Shown: positions 33,349 through 45,325 of the stretch, piece by piece
Numbering within the stretch: the first letter of the stretch is position 1
Layout: the number at the start of each line of letters is the position of its first letter
Source of the DNA: Colias croceus
Lineage: Eukaryota > Arthropoda > Insecta > Lepidoptera > Pieridae
NCBI RefSeq assembly: GCF_905220415.1
Contig: NC_059563.1
Location: 2,242,001 to 2,306,000, forward strand
Direction: 5' to 3'
DNA: 64,000 nt
Notes under the pieces: model-generated
Told to the model about the DNA's origin: nothing
The model's input: only the letters and a program-made list of their open reading frames with translations
Database searches by the model: none
Made by a program: the position numbers and the translations under genes

Positions 33349-33615
33349 CAAAGTAAACGGGTCTCTATTTCCGAGACTTTTCGTCCATCTATCTGTCTGT
33401 ACGTGCATCCGTCTGCAACCAGGCTGTATCTCATGAACAGTAATAGTTAGACACATGAAATTTTCAGATTATATATTTATGTTGCCGCTATAGCAAAAGA
33501 TACTCAATAAGAAATCGAGGTTCATAAATTTAATGAGTGAACATTTTTTTGCACTTGCTCTTTAGCTTTGTACAGAACCCTTAGTGATCGAGTCCGACTC
33601 GCACTTGACCGATTT
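33349..33615 (+). repeat. Dispersed repeat ending GAGTCCGACTCGCACTTG
   Basis: CCAGGCTGTATCTCATGAAC, TTTTCAGATTATATATTTA, TGTTGCCGCTAT and the end block are, to my knowledge, a widespread insect repeat. Termini and class are not clear from one copy. Confidence 0.45.
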
Positions 33616-33746
33616 ATTATACATTTCCACTACATACGACGTATCATAAAATATTCAAGACATTCGCAACCGTCATATAACGTCGATTTTATGAGATATA
33701 TGTAAAACAGGTATTGAATGATACTATCGTATATCAAGGGATCAAC

Positions 33747-33940
33747 CCCTACTAATATTATAAATACGAAAGTAACTCTGTCTGTCTGTCTTTCTGTATG
33801 TCTGTCACGCTTTCCCGCTTAAACCTTTCAACCGATTTTGATGAAATTTGGCAAAGACACTCTTTAGACCCTGAGAAAGAACATAGGCTACCTATTATTG
33901 CGAAATATGTACCACGGGCGAAGCCGGGGCGGACAGCTAG
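33747..33940 (+). mobile_element. Helitron, hybrid of A-like 5' and F-like 3' ends
   Basis: CTACTAATATTATAAATACG with a CTGTCTGTCTG block at the 5' side. The 3' side is GTACCACGGGCGAAGCCGG, then GGCGGACAGCTAG, as in family F. Confidence 0.65.
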
Positions 33941-34047
33941 TAAAATTATATATCTTTGGAGTTAGAACGATTTTCTTGCCAATAATTGTGACGTCATTAG
34001 ATGCTGAATTGTCGTAGTATATACTTACAAACTAGGTTATATTATAT

Positions 34048-34180
34048 CTCTATAAAATGAATCTCTATTTCTCTAGCATAACGCGCGAACTGCTGGACCG
34101 ATTTCGATAATACATTTTTTAATGTTTCGTTATTGTAAGGAGAAGAAAGTTATGAAAAATTTACAATTTACTTTATTGTA
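34048..34180 (+). mobile_element. Helitron-like 5' fragment
   Basis: TCTCTATAAAATGAATCTC and GAACTGCTGGACCGATTTCG; no CTAG end. Confidence 0.4.
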
Positions 34181-34390
34181 AAAACTTTTTAATCTGGACA
34201 TGTACAATCACACGATAATTAATTACAATACTCCAAAATTAATAATGCGCATGCAGCTCTTCGCTAATTATCGTATTTCCAGAAAGACCCGAATCATTGA
34301 ATCGTAAGTGCCCTAAACAATGCTCTTGCATCTTGCACCTTGTTCGAAAGAAATAAGATTCAATTTAGAGTCATACACAATCAAAACCAA

Positions 34391-34407
34391 TTCGTGTTCG
34401 TGTTTGA

Positions 34408-34459
<52 letters not shown>

Positions 34460-34512
34460 TGTGTTCGTGTTCGTGTTCGAGTTCGAGTTCGAGTTCGAGT
34501 TCGAGTTCGACG
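34391..34512. repeat. Hexanucleotide microsatellite TTCGTG switching to TTCGAG
   Basis: Two TTCGTG units, an interruption, ten TTCGTG with one TTTGTG variant, then five TTCGAG and TTCGAC. Alternating Val-Phe, Arg-Val and Phe-Glu frames arise from it and are not genes. Confidence 0.9.
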
Positions 34513-34858
34513 CTGCTTGAAATTAATACGTATCTGTCTACCCCTTATATGAGCTTCCAAGAAATCGCTTTACTAAGAGAACGTATTAAAATATATATTA
34601 TAATATAGTCGTCTCATGTTAAGAGACTAAAATGCTATCTCTACTAAAATAGTAAGTTTCAAATGAATATTAAATATGTATTCCGTTAAACCTTGTTATG
34701 ACGTTCAAAAAGTTGAATCGACTTTGATGAAATTTAGAAAGAAAGAAAGAAAAATCTATTTAGAATTAATTAATGAAGAGAATATATAAAGTTTTCGAGT
34801 GGAGATTGTTAATAAAAAATAAAAAAATATGTGTGTGTGTACTAGTGTACACACGTAA

Positions 34859-35011
34859 GAAGTGAAACTTCTTTTACTATATGCAACTTTACAGAAATAC
34901 GTCGAATCACGCGTGATAAGAAAAAGATGGCGCGTAACGGAAAAATGTCACGCGTAACGAAAAAATGTTACACAAAATTTTTTTCCAGCCCCGATAAAGA
35001 AGTTTCACTTC
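34859..35011 (+). mobile_element. Element bounded by GAAGTGAAACTTC
   Basis: GAAGTGAAACTTC at 34859-34871 and its inverse GAAGTTTCACTTC at 34999-35011 bound GATGGCGCGTAACGG and CACGCGTAACGAAAAAATG. An outside palindrome GTGTACACAC precedes. A reverse copy is at 41476-41662. Confidence 0.6.
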
Positions 35012-35042
35012 AATTATTACCTATGCATGTATTATGTATAAG

Positions 35043-35199
35043 TAGGTACGAATATTATAAAAGCTGAAGAGTTTGTTTGTTTGCTTGAAGTCTTGAACGC
35101 GGTAATCTCAGGAACCACGGGTTCGATTTTATTAAAATAACATCTCGCTTAGACCAACAGGAGCGGAGCACTGCGTGTAGAACCACGGAGCACAACTAG
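35043..35199 (+). mobile_element. Helitron family B, internally deleted
   Basis: ACGAATATTATAAAAGCTGA to ACCACGGAGCACAACTAG before T; the middle third is missing. Confidence 0.65.
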
Positions 35200-35245
35200 T
35201 AATGGATAATGCTACTAATATTATAAATGTACCATGCTGCTTTTA

Positions 35246-35366
35246 TAGATTAACTCCCTCGATAAATGGGCTGTCTTAAACCGAAAGAATTTTTCAAATC
35301 AGACCAGTAGTTCCCGAGATTAGCGCGTTCAAACAAACAAACATTCAGCATTATAATATTAGTTAG
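35246..35366 (-). mobile_element. Helitron family B, 3'-truncated
   Basis: CTCGATAAATGGGCTGTC to TTATAATATTAGTTAG. Only the 5' two-thirds of the element remain. Confidence 0.6.
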
Positions 35367-35379
35367 CATTATCGCTTAT

Positions 35380-36115
35380 AATACTAGCATTTACACCAAG
35401 TTTACAATGTCACCAACACGTTTACATGATAAAGTGCAGTTTGCACGTGATCGCCAAGTATTTATGACAAGCCAGGTGCAAGTGACTTATATGCAGTTAA
35501 TTTTGAAACTTCAGCAAAACGTGTTCTTGGGAATTGTAAAGTGGACCGGTAGTTTTAGGTGTAAATGTATGGATTTGGATTTAGTTTAGGGAATAGGAAG
35601 GAAAAGTGTCTTACCTAAAGATGTCAATTACTATTAGTATTTTGTAGGTGTACCTACTACCTACACACGTTTTTCTGCCTTAGGTACTCTTATCATTTAT
35701 GGGTATGAAAAATAGATCAACTGATTCGCAGGCCTTTCCCAATTCGCACACAATTCGATCAAGCCATTTCTGTGGAATTTAATTACAAACACAGTGATCG
35801 AGAATTCTATATTTAGATATAAGCAGTTTAAACTCTTTATATTAAAAGTTAGTGTAACATTTGCATAAAAACTATTCCTGGCCAAAAAATAAGTTTAGTA
35901 ACATCTTGCATTTTGTTTGGTGACAAAATTATAATCAATCGTTTGCGAAGTTTGCGATCTACGAAAGTATTCATCAACGTCGTTTTGCAATAAAAACAAC
36001 CAGCAAACTGGTTACAAATTAGCTGCGATTTGTGCAAAAACCGTAAACATCGCGGTAATTGTACACTGCACTGAGTCGAAGCGACGTGTCATCGATATGA
36101 TGCGGTCAGTGATAA
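35380..36115. other. No supported feature
   Basis: A 60-codon frame at 35407-35589 and two minus-strand frames near 35697-36037 have no motif or splice support. Confidence 0.4.
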
Positions 36116-36120
36116 CAGAG

Positions 36121-36357
36121 GGCCGAGACAAATGTCAAAACGCAAAGGAATAGAACCCGCTATCGATACTAATTGACATAAGACATAATTAAATTAATTT
36201 AATTAAAATTAAGAGCGTATGATGTTTTGCTAAGGATTTGCTCACCCTACCAACGACGACGACCATGAGTAAAATTTTCATGAGCTTATGTCAATAATTA
36301 ACGATAGCAGTTTCTATTCCTTAGCGTTATTCTATTCGTCTGCCATTTGTCTCGGCC
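36121..36357. mobile_element. MITE, relative of 18606-19217
   Basis: GGCCGAGACAAATGTCAAAA and its inverse ending CATTTGTCTCGGCC. It shares AAGGAATAGAA and TTGACATAAG subterminal blocks, and CTACCAACGACGACGACC, with the 18.6-kb element. Confidence 0.65.
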
Positions 36358-36499
36358 TGCTGATTATGTTTGCACGTTTGGTTTGTAATCCATGTAATGA
36401 TCTTGTTGAGCATGTTGTAGTGTTGTATGTTTTAACGGCTTTAATTGAAAAAGAAACAACACAAGGTAGAACGAAGAAAAAATATTATTCAAAATGACA

Positions 36500-37115
36500 T
36501 TCATCACTTTTTGAGTCACATTCAAGATAATTTGGTTTGCAATCTATGGAATAGCTCTTTGGCTACCTAAGTAGTTTTTTAAGATTAAAGGACAAGACGG
36601 AGATTTTGTTTTATAATAGATAGTAATTACAATGTTGTAGATGTTAATTTATTTTTACAAAAGGTGCGGATAATTTCATTTTTAAATTACCATAATGATT
36701 TACTTTTGTAAGATTGTTATGTGAGTGAAGCCGCGCATTATATATAGTTTTGTATCATCGCTGTCTGTGTTTATGTATGCTTAGATCTTGAAAACTTTTT
36801 AAATTGAGAGACTAATTTTGAGAAGAAGATAGAAGGTTTAATTTGTTAAGTTTTAGACAAAGTTGAAAGCTTATTAAAACGTCAAAACGTTTGTTATAAA
36901 GGTACCTAAAAAATTATTGGATAAAAATATTTTCACTTCACTCCAAATAGGTAAACAAATTGAGTTGTTCAAAATACAAATTGCTTCCGGGAAAATATCT
37001 CTTTTAAGGGCATTAAATATTAAACTATTGGCTGCATGGAGTTGGATGAAACAAGCTTAACTTATATTACAGGATATTCTGTAAAAGAGAAGTAATTTAA
37101 TATTGAGTATTGTAT
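36500..37115. other. No supported feature
   Basis: AT-rich; weak Helitron-like words near 36740-36860 but no ends. Confidence 0.4.
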
Positions 37116-37119
37116 TTAT

Positions 37120-37258
37120 TTTATATGTTAATATATTTTCTTGTGATTTTACGTGAGTATTATAAGTTTAGGAATTAAAGACTATAACGGATTTTGACGC
37201 GTTTTATTCATTTTATTATTAACCCTATTTTTCTAACACTTTACAGCGAGCGTGGTTA
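37120..37258. mobile_element. Partial copy of the 24337 foldback family
   Basis: GATTTTACGTGAGTAT, ATAACGGATTTTGACGCG and ACACTTTACAGCGAGCGTGG match in order; the right arm is absent. Confidence 0.6.
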
Positions 37259-37385
37259 TTTTTTGATGATTATCGTTATCATTGTAAGTTACATTTTCAG
37301 GAAAATGATTGCAGAACAAGAAACAAGAAATAATTTCTTGCATTTTTACGACTACCTAATGCATTTTTTTAAATTTTATGGAATA

Positions 37386-37600
37386 CTAGCTTTCCGCCCG
37401 CGGCTTCCCCGCGTTTTCAAAGAAAAACCCGCATAGTTCCCGTTCCCGTGGTATTTCCGGGATAAAACCTATCTTATGTGTTAATCCAAGTTACACTCTT
37501 TATCTGTGCTTAATGTCATTGTAATCGGTTCAAGAGTAGGTATTTGCGTGAAAGAGTAACAAACACACACACACATCCACACACAAACTTTCGCATTATT
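37386..37600 (-). mobile_element. Helitron family C
   Basis: CTAGCTTTCCGCCCGCGG to CACAAACTTTCGCATTATTA, with an (AC)n microsatellite at the variable site. Confidence 0.7.
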
Positions 37601-37624
37601 ATGTACTTTATTACGTGTATATTA

Positions 37625-37658
37625 TGACAAAGCGGGCGAAGCCGCGGCGGAAAGCTAG
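37625..37658 (+). mobile_element. Helitron 3' stub
   Basis: GACAAAGCGGGCGAAGCCG, then CGGCGGAAAGCTAG before T: a family D-like hairpin and terminus only. Confidence 0.55.
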
Positions 37659-37992
37659 TTTTACAATATCATAAGTAATATATAGATACATACATACGAA
37701 TCCATTTAATACGTATCCCTTACAATTAAAGGAACAAATAGGACAAAGGACTAAGAATACCATCTCTAGGGGATCAAACCTTTACCAGGGTCTCTTTAAA
37801 TGTAATTATGGCTACGTGATTCTGTTATCTCATTACACAAGTTTGACCCGCGTCTATTCGTGTGATTAATTAGTATTATCTATATAAATAAGTAAAATGG
37901 TCCGTTTGTTAGGAGAGTTTCAGTGTATTGTAATATTGTAGACGAAAGGTTCAATAATTTATGTAGCGATTTAATGATAAAAATATTAGCAA

Positions 37993-38162
37993 CTAGCGGT
38001 CCGCCCCGGCTTCGCCCGTGGTACATTTTTACGTTTTCTCCCCATAAGAACCATCCTCGTACTTCAAGAAATGTAATAAAAAAAGAATTAACGAAATCGG
38101 TTCAGTTGTTCTCGAGTTATGCGCTTACCAACACATTTTGCGATTCATTTTTATATTACAGA
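37993..38162 (-). mobile_element. Helitron family F
   Basis: CTAGCGGTCCGCCCCGGC to TTTTTATATTACAGA before T; 170 bp, diverged from the 54-59-kb copies. Confidence 0.7.
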
Positions 38163-38169
38163 TTAAAAA

Positions 38170-38765
38170 AATAGTTTTTCATTAGTAAACTATAGGTATT
38201 TTACCCTAATAATATTATTATGTAAATTATTTTCCAAATAAACAATTATGGACAAGTAACATAGAGCTAAAATATTTTTAATACCTTGTCAATTTTAACG
38301 TAAGATGTAAATGTAATGTAGGTATGTAGATAAGGAAAGAATTGCCTATAATACAGATTTTTTTTTTTTAATTTGTCTGTTTGTTTCGACAAATCTACGA
38401 AAGACCTGGATCGATTTAAACGGAATTTTCACTTACAGATAATTGAAGAGAAAATGCGTCGATTTTATTTTTCGAATAGGTTAGCTTAACTAACAACCGA
38501 CTTTTTCGTTCTAAGATTTTAGATTTAAAACGGACAAAGTCAGAGACAATAAATAGTATATTTTATTTAATTAAGAATGACCCGAAAACCCAGTCATGGT
38601 CTGTATCGCGGAACCTTTTTATTTCCATAGTAAAAACATAAATAACTTCTATTGTGTTGGGTGAAATTCTGGTATGAATAAATTAGGTTGGATCCATAAA
38701 TTTTGTAAGGAGATGTATGTATTTAAACTTGTGACACTGAATTAAAACTATCTTATATAGTAAGT
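38170..38765. other. No supported feature
   Basis: AT-rich; TTTGTCTGTTTGTTTCGAC near 38375 hints at an old Helitron-like repeat without ends. Confidence 0.4.
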
Positions 38766-38771
38766 CATATA

Positions 38772-38966
38772 TCTATACTTATAATATTATAAAGTTAAAG
38801 TATTTGTTTGTTTTTTGAACGCGCTAATCACAGGAACTACTGGTCCGATTAAAAAAATATTTCGGTGTTAGATAGCCCATTTATCGAGGAAGGCTATAGG
38901 CTATATTTATTCCGACAAAGACAAAAAGAAGCGGAGCAATACGGGTAAAACCGCGGGGCACAGCTA
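38772..38966 (+). mobile_element. Helitron family B, 3' end mutated
   Basis: TCTATACTTATAATATTATA to CGCGGGGCACAGCTATA. Confidence 0.65.
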
Positions 38967-39229
38967 TAACTAAACTATCATAAAACAAAATATCAGGACT
39001 AGCTGTTAGTATTAAATATTATAATATATGTATAGTATAGGCCTATAATTCCTTGGAGAAATGAGATGTCCTATTTATTATAGTTGGAAAACTAACTACG
39101 ATTCATATGATGCGAAGACGCAAGTTCAACAGCAAACTTAATTTATATCTGAATGTCATATATAATACAGAAACTTTATACGCGTCCAACTCACACTTAG
39201 CTGGTTGTTCAATCATATTTAATATGTTA

Positions 39230-39383
39230 CTAGCGATCCACCCTGGCTTCTCCCGTGTTACAAATTATATACTACAAGCTGCGAGACTCCGCTCCTGTAA
39301 TCCTGTTGGTCTTAGTGTGATGATTTCCTAAGATTAGCCCGTTCAAACAAACAAACTCTTCAGCTTTATAATATAAGTATAGA
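39230..39383 (-). mobile_element. Helitron F stub next to a shortened family B copy
   Basis: 39230-39268 reads CTAGCGATCCACCCTGGC, the family F terminus. About 39275-39383 is family B (CTGCGAGACTCCGCTCC to TATAATATAAGTATAGA) with a large internal deletion. Confidence 0.55.
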
Positions 39384-39399
39384 TTTGCTTGTAGTAAAC

Positions 39400-40010
39400 T
39401 GATTAAAACACTTCAAAGAAATCAAATTGATTGAATGTAAAGTATTAACACTAATAAATCCAAGCCCAATTTAACATTAACTCCCACATATTTATTGCAG
39501 TACTTAACAGTTGTATAAATTACAATACGTTTTAAACTGACTACCTATATTTTTAACCCGCGGGCAAACTTATCTCAATTACACTGTGGACCATAAATTT
39601 TGGCGGCATCTTATTCCAATAATAATTAAACGCCAATACAACCTCGGTAGCGGACGCCCAAATGTCAGTTTGAAAAGAGCTTAATTTAACCAAAATGTAT
39701 AGAAATATAACCTTTATACAGCTGTAATAATGGTCATTGTGGTGTGATAATGAGGACAGGATTTGATTGCCCGTTGTGTTGTGAACCGGTTTTTTAAAGG
39801 AACGGTCTTAAAATATACACCTAGTAAGTGTTCCTTTTTTTAAGAACGTTTTGTGTTCGTTGTTATCGTGAATTAAAAAGATAAAACAATAACTTCTGAT
39901 TTTCAAGATCTCTACTGATTGTTAAGTTTTATTGTTGATTCATTTTTACCCGAAAAAAAAGTTACAAGTATGGATGTTAATAATTTCTTTCCATTTTGAC
40001 TGGAGGATTT
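39400..40010. other. No supported feature
   Basis: A GC-richer patch at 39555-39670 has no open frame of note. Confidence 0.4.
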
Positions 40011-40014
40011 AGTG

Positions 40015-40212
40015 AATTCCTGTGTCCCCTAGTGGGGTAAGGCCTAAAGGGCAGGTGCAGTTTGCAACTATTTCTCTGACAAATTTTCTTTACAGACAAG
40101 TTCCTATTAGATCAGCCTTCTATGCCCTGCCAGATATATTTTAGTTAGTCACTGGGAATCGAACCCAGGTCCCAAGGTTCTACTCTCACGCGTTAACCAT
40201 TGCACAAAGCAG
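40015..40212 (-). mobile_element. tRNA-derived SINE
   Basis: On the minus strand a tRNA-like head reads GCAATGGTTAACGCGTGAG (A-box region) and CCTGGGTTCGATTCCCAG (B box). It is followed by a unique body to GGCCTTACCCCACTAGGGG. Confidence 0.6.
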
Positions 40213-40629
40213 CAGTACCTATTTAGTAGTATGTGGTAATATTTAGTAATCTGTAGAAGTATTTAGCAGTTCGTAAAATTGATACGATACCCTACGGGAT
40301 AAGCTATTACAAGAGAAAATAGTTTGTTGCAATGTTCGCTACAAAATCGGCTGTCATTTGCCCAAAGGCTTTGCAAAAAGAGGGAAATGAAAAACAAAAT
40401 CAAAGTACGTCGAAGCAGAACCAGGTTTATTAGTAAAAAGTAAAAATATCTTGACATCGGTCTTGTATGACGTTATTTATAGGTCCCTGCAAGTTTTAAA
40501 GGAATTTTTAGCTACCTACATTAATATTATAACGAGGAAAGATTTGGTTTTTATGGTAAGGCATAAAATCAAAAATTGTGCAACTGATTTTGAAAATTCT
40601 TTCACGGGATAAAATCTACTTTATTTCAG

Positions 40630-40840
40630 ATATAAATAAATAAATATTCAGAACAATGTTCACATACGGTACGATCTGATCCCATACTAAGCTTTCGCTT
40701 GTGTTATGGAAACCAGATGGCTGATAAACATACATATATTTTAAATAAATACTTATATAGATAATTAACACCCAGACACAGAGCAAACATCAATGTTCAT
40801 CACACAAATATTTGCCCCGGGTGGGAATCGAACCCATAAC
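40630..40840 (-). mobile_element. SINE, 5'-truncated
   Basis: On the minus strand: GGGTTCGATTCCCACCCGG (B box), GTGTCTGGGTGTTAATTATC, ACATACTTATCAG-like middle, GTATGGGATCAGATCGTACC, then (TTTA)n. The B box and simple-repeat tail fit a lepidopteran tRNA SINE; the A box is missing. Confidence 0.6.
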
Positions 40841-41475
40841 TTTTTTAAGTTTTAATGCTAATACTAATCTTGTATGTTTGTAAAGCACAATCTCAAAAAA
40901 TACTAAGCTAACGATTATGAAAAAAATACACGAGCAGAAAGCAAGAAAGAAACTGAAAAATTACTAATCCGGCCATTTTGAAAATGATAAGATAAATTTT
41001 GAAAAAGAAAGCTAGGTACATTCCTTTAATCGCCAATATTATCATTTTCACTGTTTACCACAATATAATTAACATTTATGTAAATTTAGCACTGAAAATT
41101 ATATTTACAATTCCTGGGTATCATTAAAATTTCTATACTACGGAAAACTCAGACAAATCCGGGGCAATGTATCAAATGAAATTCCCGTTTCCTCTAATCG
41201 TATTTACAGCTTACCTTCCACTCTACCGTGTGATATTATCCCATTTAAGAGTTGAACAGTTTGTTTCAAACGGCTTTTATAGCAACCATTTTATATGGAA
41301 GATGGAATCTTTTATTTCTTTCCTTATCTCATTTGAACTAGTATGTGTGAAATTAAGATATTATAAAAGAAAGAAAAATATGTAAAAGTATGTGTGAAAT
41401 TAAGATATAATAAAAGAAAGAAAAATAACTAAGTAGTATGTGTGAAATTAAGATAAATAACTAACAATAATTTTT

Positions 41476-41662
41476 GAAGTGAAACTTCTATATCGGGGTT
41501 GCAAAAAAATTTAGTGTAACATTTTTTCGTTACGCGTGACTTTTTCCGTTACGCGCCATCTTTTTCTTATCCCTACCACGCGTGGTTCGACGTATTTCTG
41601 TAAAGTTACATATATAGTAAATTAAATTTTTGAAAAATAAGGTCATAAAGAAGTTTCACTTC
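41476..41662 (-). mobile_element. Element bounded by GAAGTGAAACTTC, reverse copy
   Basis: Same internal words as 34859-35011 in the opposite orientation (TTACGCGTGACTTTTTCCG, TTACGCGCCATCTTTTTC), with the palindromes at 41476-41488 and 41650-41662. Confidence 0.6.
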
Positions 41663-41762
41663 TTACGTGTGTACACTAGTACACGCACACATTTTTTTTA
41701 AATATGACACCAATTTATACGCATGACGAACAAATTTTTTTAAACTGTTTTTTATAAGAATA

Positions 41763-41939
41763 CTAGTTTTACACTAAAAAAAGTCTAAAGCCTATTAAAA
41801 AAATTATAAATCGTATACTAAAACCTTCCTCTTGATTCACTCTATTATTAAAAAAAACGCATCATAAGCCGTTGTGTAGTTTTAAAGATAGCATACATAA
41901 GAGACAGAGAAAACGACTTTGTTTTATACTGACTAGTGA
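41763..41939 (-). mobile_element. Helitron family D, decayed
   Basis: CTAGTTTTACACTAAAAAAA replaces the hairpin. The body retains TACTAAAACCTTCCTCTTG and CGACTTTGTTTTATACTG. Confidence 0.55.
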
Positions 41940-41944
41940 TGTTG

Positions 41945-43175
41945 TTTAGATAAATAATTTTGCTCTGAATAAATGGAGTTAAAAAAGTAATCCATTTAAG
42001 AAACACCTCTTTATTTAGATTTTCGTCTCAAAGAAAAATACATCGTGGGAATAATTAAAATCTTAAAAGCATTTTATATGTGGGCGTCATTTACCTATAC
42101 GCTTTGTATTTGATTAACTGAGTAAACAAAATTAAAGATTGACGTCCACTACAAGTATCGTACTATATCACGAATTTATAGCAATATCTACTATAAAAAT
42201 AATTTATATTATTGAAAGGATAACATAACTAATACACTACTATTATTATTATAACTACTATTATTTACTAACAATGTTAAAATAATTTTTACGTACTCCA
42301 TACGATTACTTAAGTTTTATATATTTCGCTTTTCTATCTTACGCTTCGCTTCGAATTTGCCTGGTGAGATGATTGCACACGCACATTGTTTGTACGTCTT
42401 ATTAAATTAATATTTTCGCATAGCATAGCAGCGGAACTGGACGCGAAGCCTAATTAGTAATTACGCTTAATTAGATCAAAGATTTGTTTATTTTCTATAG
42501 AAAGTTCAAATGCAGAAAATATGTGAATTTCAATTGATTGCTAAATAAATGATAAATTGGAAGAAAGTAATTAGATTTCATTGACCTTAAGAATATTCTA
42601 GAATCTTGAGAATAGTTTAGATATGTTCTGTTTCAGGGGCTAATGAACTTAATATTGAGACTAGTAATTAATGAATAATGTATAATGAATGAATAATTTC
42701 ATAGTAATGAATGAATAATTTACTAGTTATAAATTAGTGTGTGATATAACTTATAAGTAATAAGTATATGAAATCTATTAGTTACTTCGTTTTTTTTGTC
42801 CCGGACTAATATAGGTAGAGTCAGGGCTCTATGTTTATCCAACTCAACTATCCTATCTCTCAAGTTGGATCGAACTGCACATGGTGTGCGAGTCGAGTGC
42901 GAGGGTTTAGGAGTCCATTGAGGACAAACATTGTGACACGAGATTTATATATATTAAGACTAAGTATACATGCTTTATAATAAACAAATATCTGTAAGCT
43001 AACCTAGTTACAGTTTATTCAATTTGTTAAAAATAAAGAATTACATGCCATACATTTTCCTATGTACTTATATCCTCAAAATATATCCCTGAGGATTATA
43101 AAAACGCTTTAAATTATAAATGTTTCAACGATATTTCTAGGAACTATTCCGATTATTATTAATGAGGAATTATTA
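41945..43175. other. No supported feature
   Basis: AT-rich; repeated GAATGAATAATTT words at 42670-42720. No coding or RNA signal. Confidence 0.45.
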
Positions 43176-43179
43176 AATA

Positions 43180-43421
43180 CTAGCTTTCTACCCGCGGCTT
43201 CGCCCGCGCAGTCAAAGAAAAACCCGCATAGTTCCCGTTCCCGTGGGATTTCCGGGATAAAACCTATGCTATTTCCCGGGGTAAAAAGTAGCCTATGTCC
43301 TTTCTCGGGTATCAAAATATCTCCATACCAAATTTCATGAAAATTGGTTCAGTACTTTAGGCGTGATTGAGTAACAGAGAGACAGACAGAGTTACTTTCG
43401 CATTTATAATATTAGTATGGA
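43180..43421 (-). mobile_element. Helitron family A, complete
   Basis: CTAGCTTTCTACCCGCGG to AATATTAGTATGGA before T, with the GACA block. The minus-strand frame across it is not a gene. Confidence 0.8.
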
Positions 43422-43429
43422 TTATCATA

Positions 43430-45325
43430 AAATAAAACGCTGTTTGGTCAATTATTAATTATTCCTTTGAAGTATTTTATTAGTTTGTTTTATGAAATCT
43501 CGAGTACTTATAAGTAAAAACATTGAATGCTTGCAACACGCTTTTACGATATTTTTATTAGCTGTTACCATAGATACATAAAACTAGAAGAGCCAACGCA
43601 TAAAAGTGTGTAATAAGAAGCGTGCCATTTATCAGATTAAATTCGTTTATTTCGTTCATATCTTGTCATGAATTTAGAAATGAAAATTTATCCAAAAAAT
43701 TTCAAAATTTTAAGTGATAGTAAGATTTCTTCTCAAGCCATATAAATTTCTAGCAAAATGTTAGTCCACTATGTTTTATACATCTTTCAGCAAATAATAA
43801 TAGTATTTTAAAATATGTAAAGTAAAACCGATTTCTTCAATTCATTTTATTTATATTAGCGTAATTAAGCACAATAAGTCTGTAGATTAGCTGCTAGATG
43901 TGTCCTATCTGACTTCTAAGTAATTAAAGTCAAGATAAGGAAGCTTTGCGCCTAATCTATTGCACACACAATTGCGCTATCTAGTCTCTATATTACCTTA
44001 ACATAGCTTTAACACCCGCATGTACAATTAATGTACTATATTAAAATGTAAATTAATTGAAATTATGATTGCTGTAATAACGAATAGTGACTGGGTGGTC
44101 TTTATGACATAAACGCAATTAAGGGTATGGCTTTATTTAATTAAGAGAGTAAAAATGATTGAATTTTAATTAAAATAGTAGCTGATTGGTTGATAATGGC
44201 TTCATTTTATCGATATAATTATGAATTATATTAGGTATGAGCGTTGATTTTAATACAAAAGTGACTTGAATAAAAAGATATCTGATTTTTTGTTCGTATA
44301 CGATTAAAGTTGATCTTTTATTCTATGTCTATTACTATCCAACAAAAGTTAATACCTACACATTCTAATCAAAGAAATAAATAAATATAAGTTATCATAT
44401 TGGTTAAATTCTATATATATATACCCAAGTACATAATTGTATGTATGAAATCTATAGGTATGATTAGGTATACTGTATGGTATATACTGCAAATCGAATA
44501 TTAGATTTTTACTAATGTAAGACATTTTATCTTTTTTTATTTTAATAACTGAAAACAAAATGTGTTTAAACTTTAAAAATCCTCACAAACTAGGCTATTC
44601 CAATCAATGAATCAGGACATTGGAATATATATCTGTATCTATAAAGTATACTTTACACATAGCCAAGGAACCTAAATAAATTACATCTCACAAGAATATA
44701 CGATAGTCTCTCTCAATAAATAACACTTATTTTTCTCTCTTTATACCCTTATTTTAAGATAAAATCTGCGAATCATAAATTGTAGCCTAACTGATAATGT
44801 AACCGACTTTAGTTTGGAGAAATTATGCTCCCATTATGTGTTATAACTCAATCCATCGATTTACATAATGCGTTTTGACTGCAGGGTGCATTTGGGTATA
44901 TAATATATGGTCTTGAGACAGCTTTATTACCATTTTTGAAGGGCCATATTACACTCACTTATTTATATATATATATACTATATATACTAGAAACTTAAAA
45001 ATAAGGTACGAATATATTTTTACGTAATATCATCTTGTCATAAACTAAGAAAGAGAGCAAATATGAAAACAACACTATATAAAAATCAATCAAATAAGGA
45101 TTTTTAATTCAATAACTCGTTTATAAAAGCTTTTTTTTAGTCGTAATAGTTACATTATTTACCACCCGTGGTTCGGTAAGCAGTTTCCACAGAAAAGCAC
45201 TAACAAGAACTTTTAAAATCATCAAAGTGATAATCTCTATGTTACATGACTAAACTGTGAAGCATTTTTTTTCATTATACCTGTATATTTGCCCTGTTTT
45301 GCGTTATGCCTGTTTATTTACACTA
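43430..45325. other. Long stretch with no supported feature
   Basis: Strongly AT-rich, with an AT dinucleotide run near 44960-44990. No coding, TIR or Helitron end recognised. Confidence 0.45.

Noticed and set aside
33349..33615. Helitron
   Set aside because: No TC start or CTAG end; recorded as an unclassified dispersed repeat.
34320..34552. Two overlapping open frames with Val-Phe and Arg-Val repeats
   Set aside because: They are translations of the TTCGTG/TTCGAG microsatellite.
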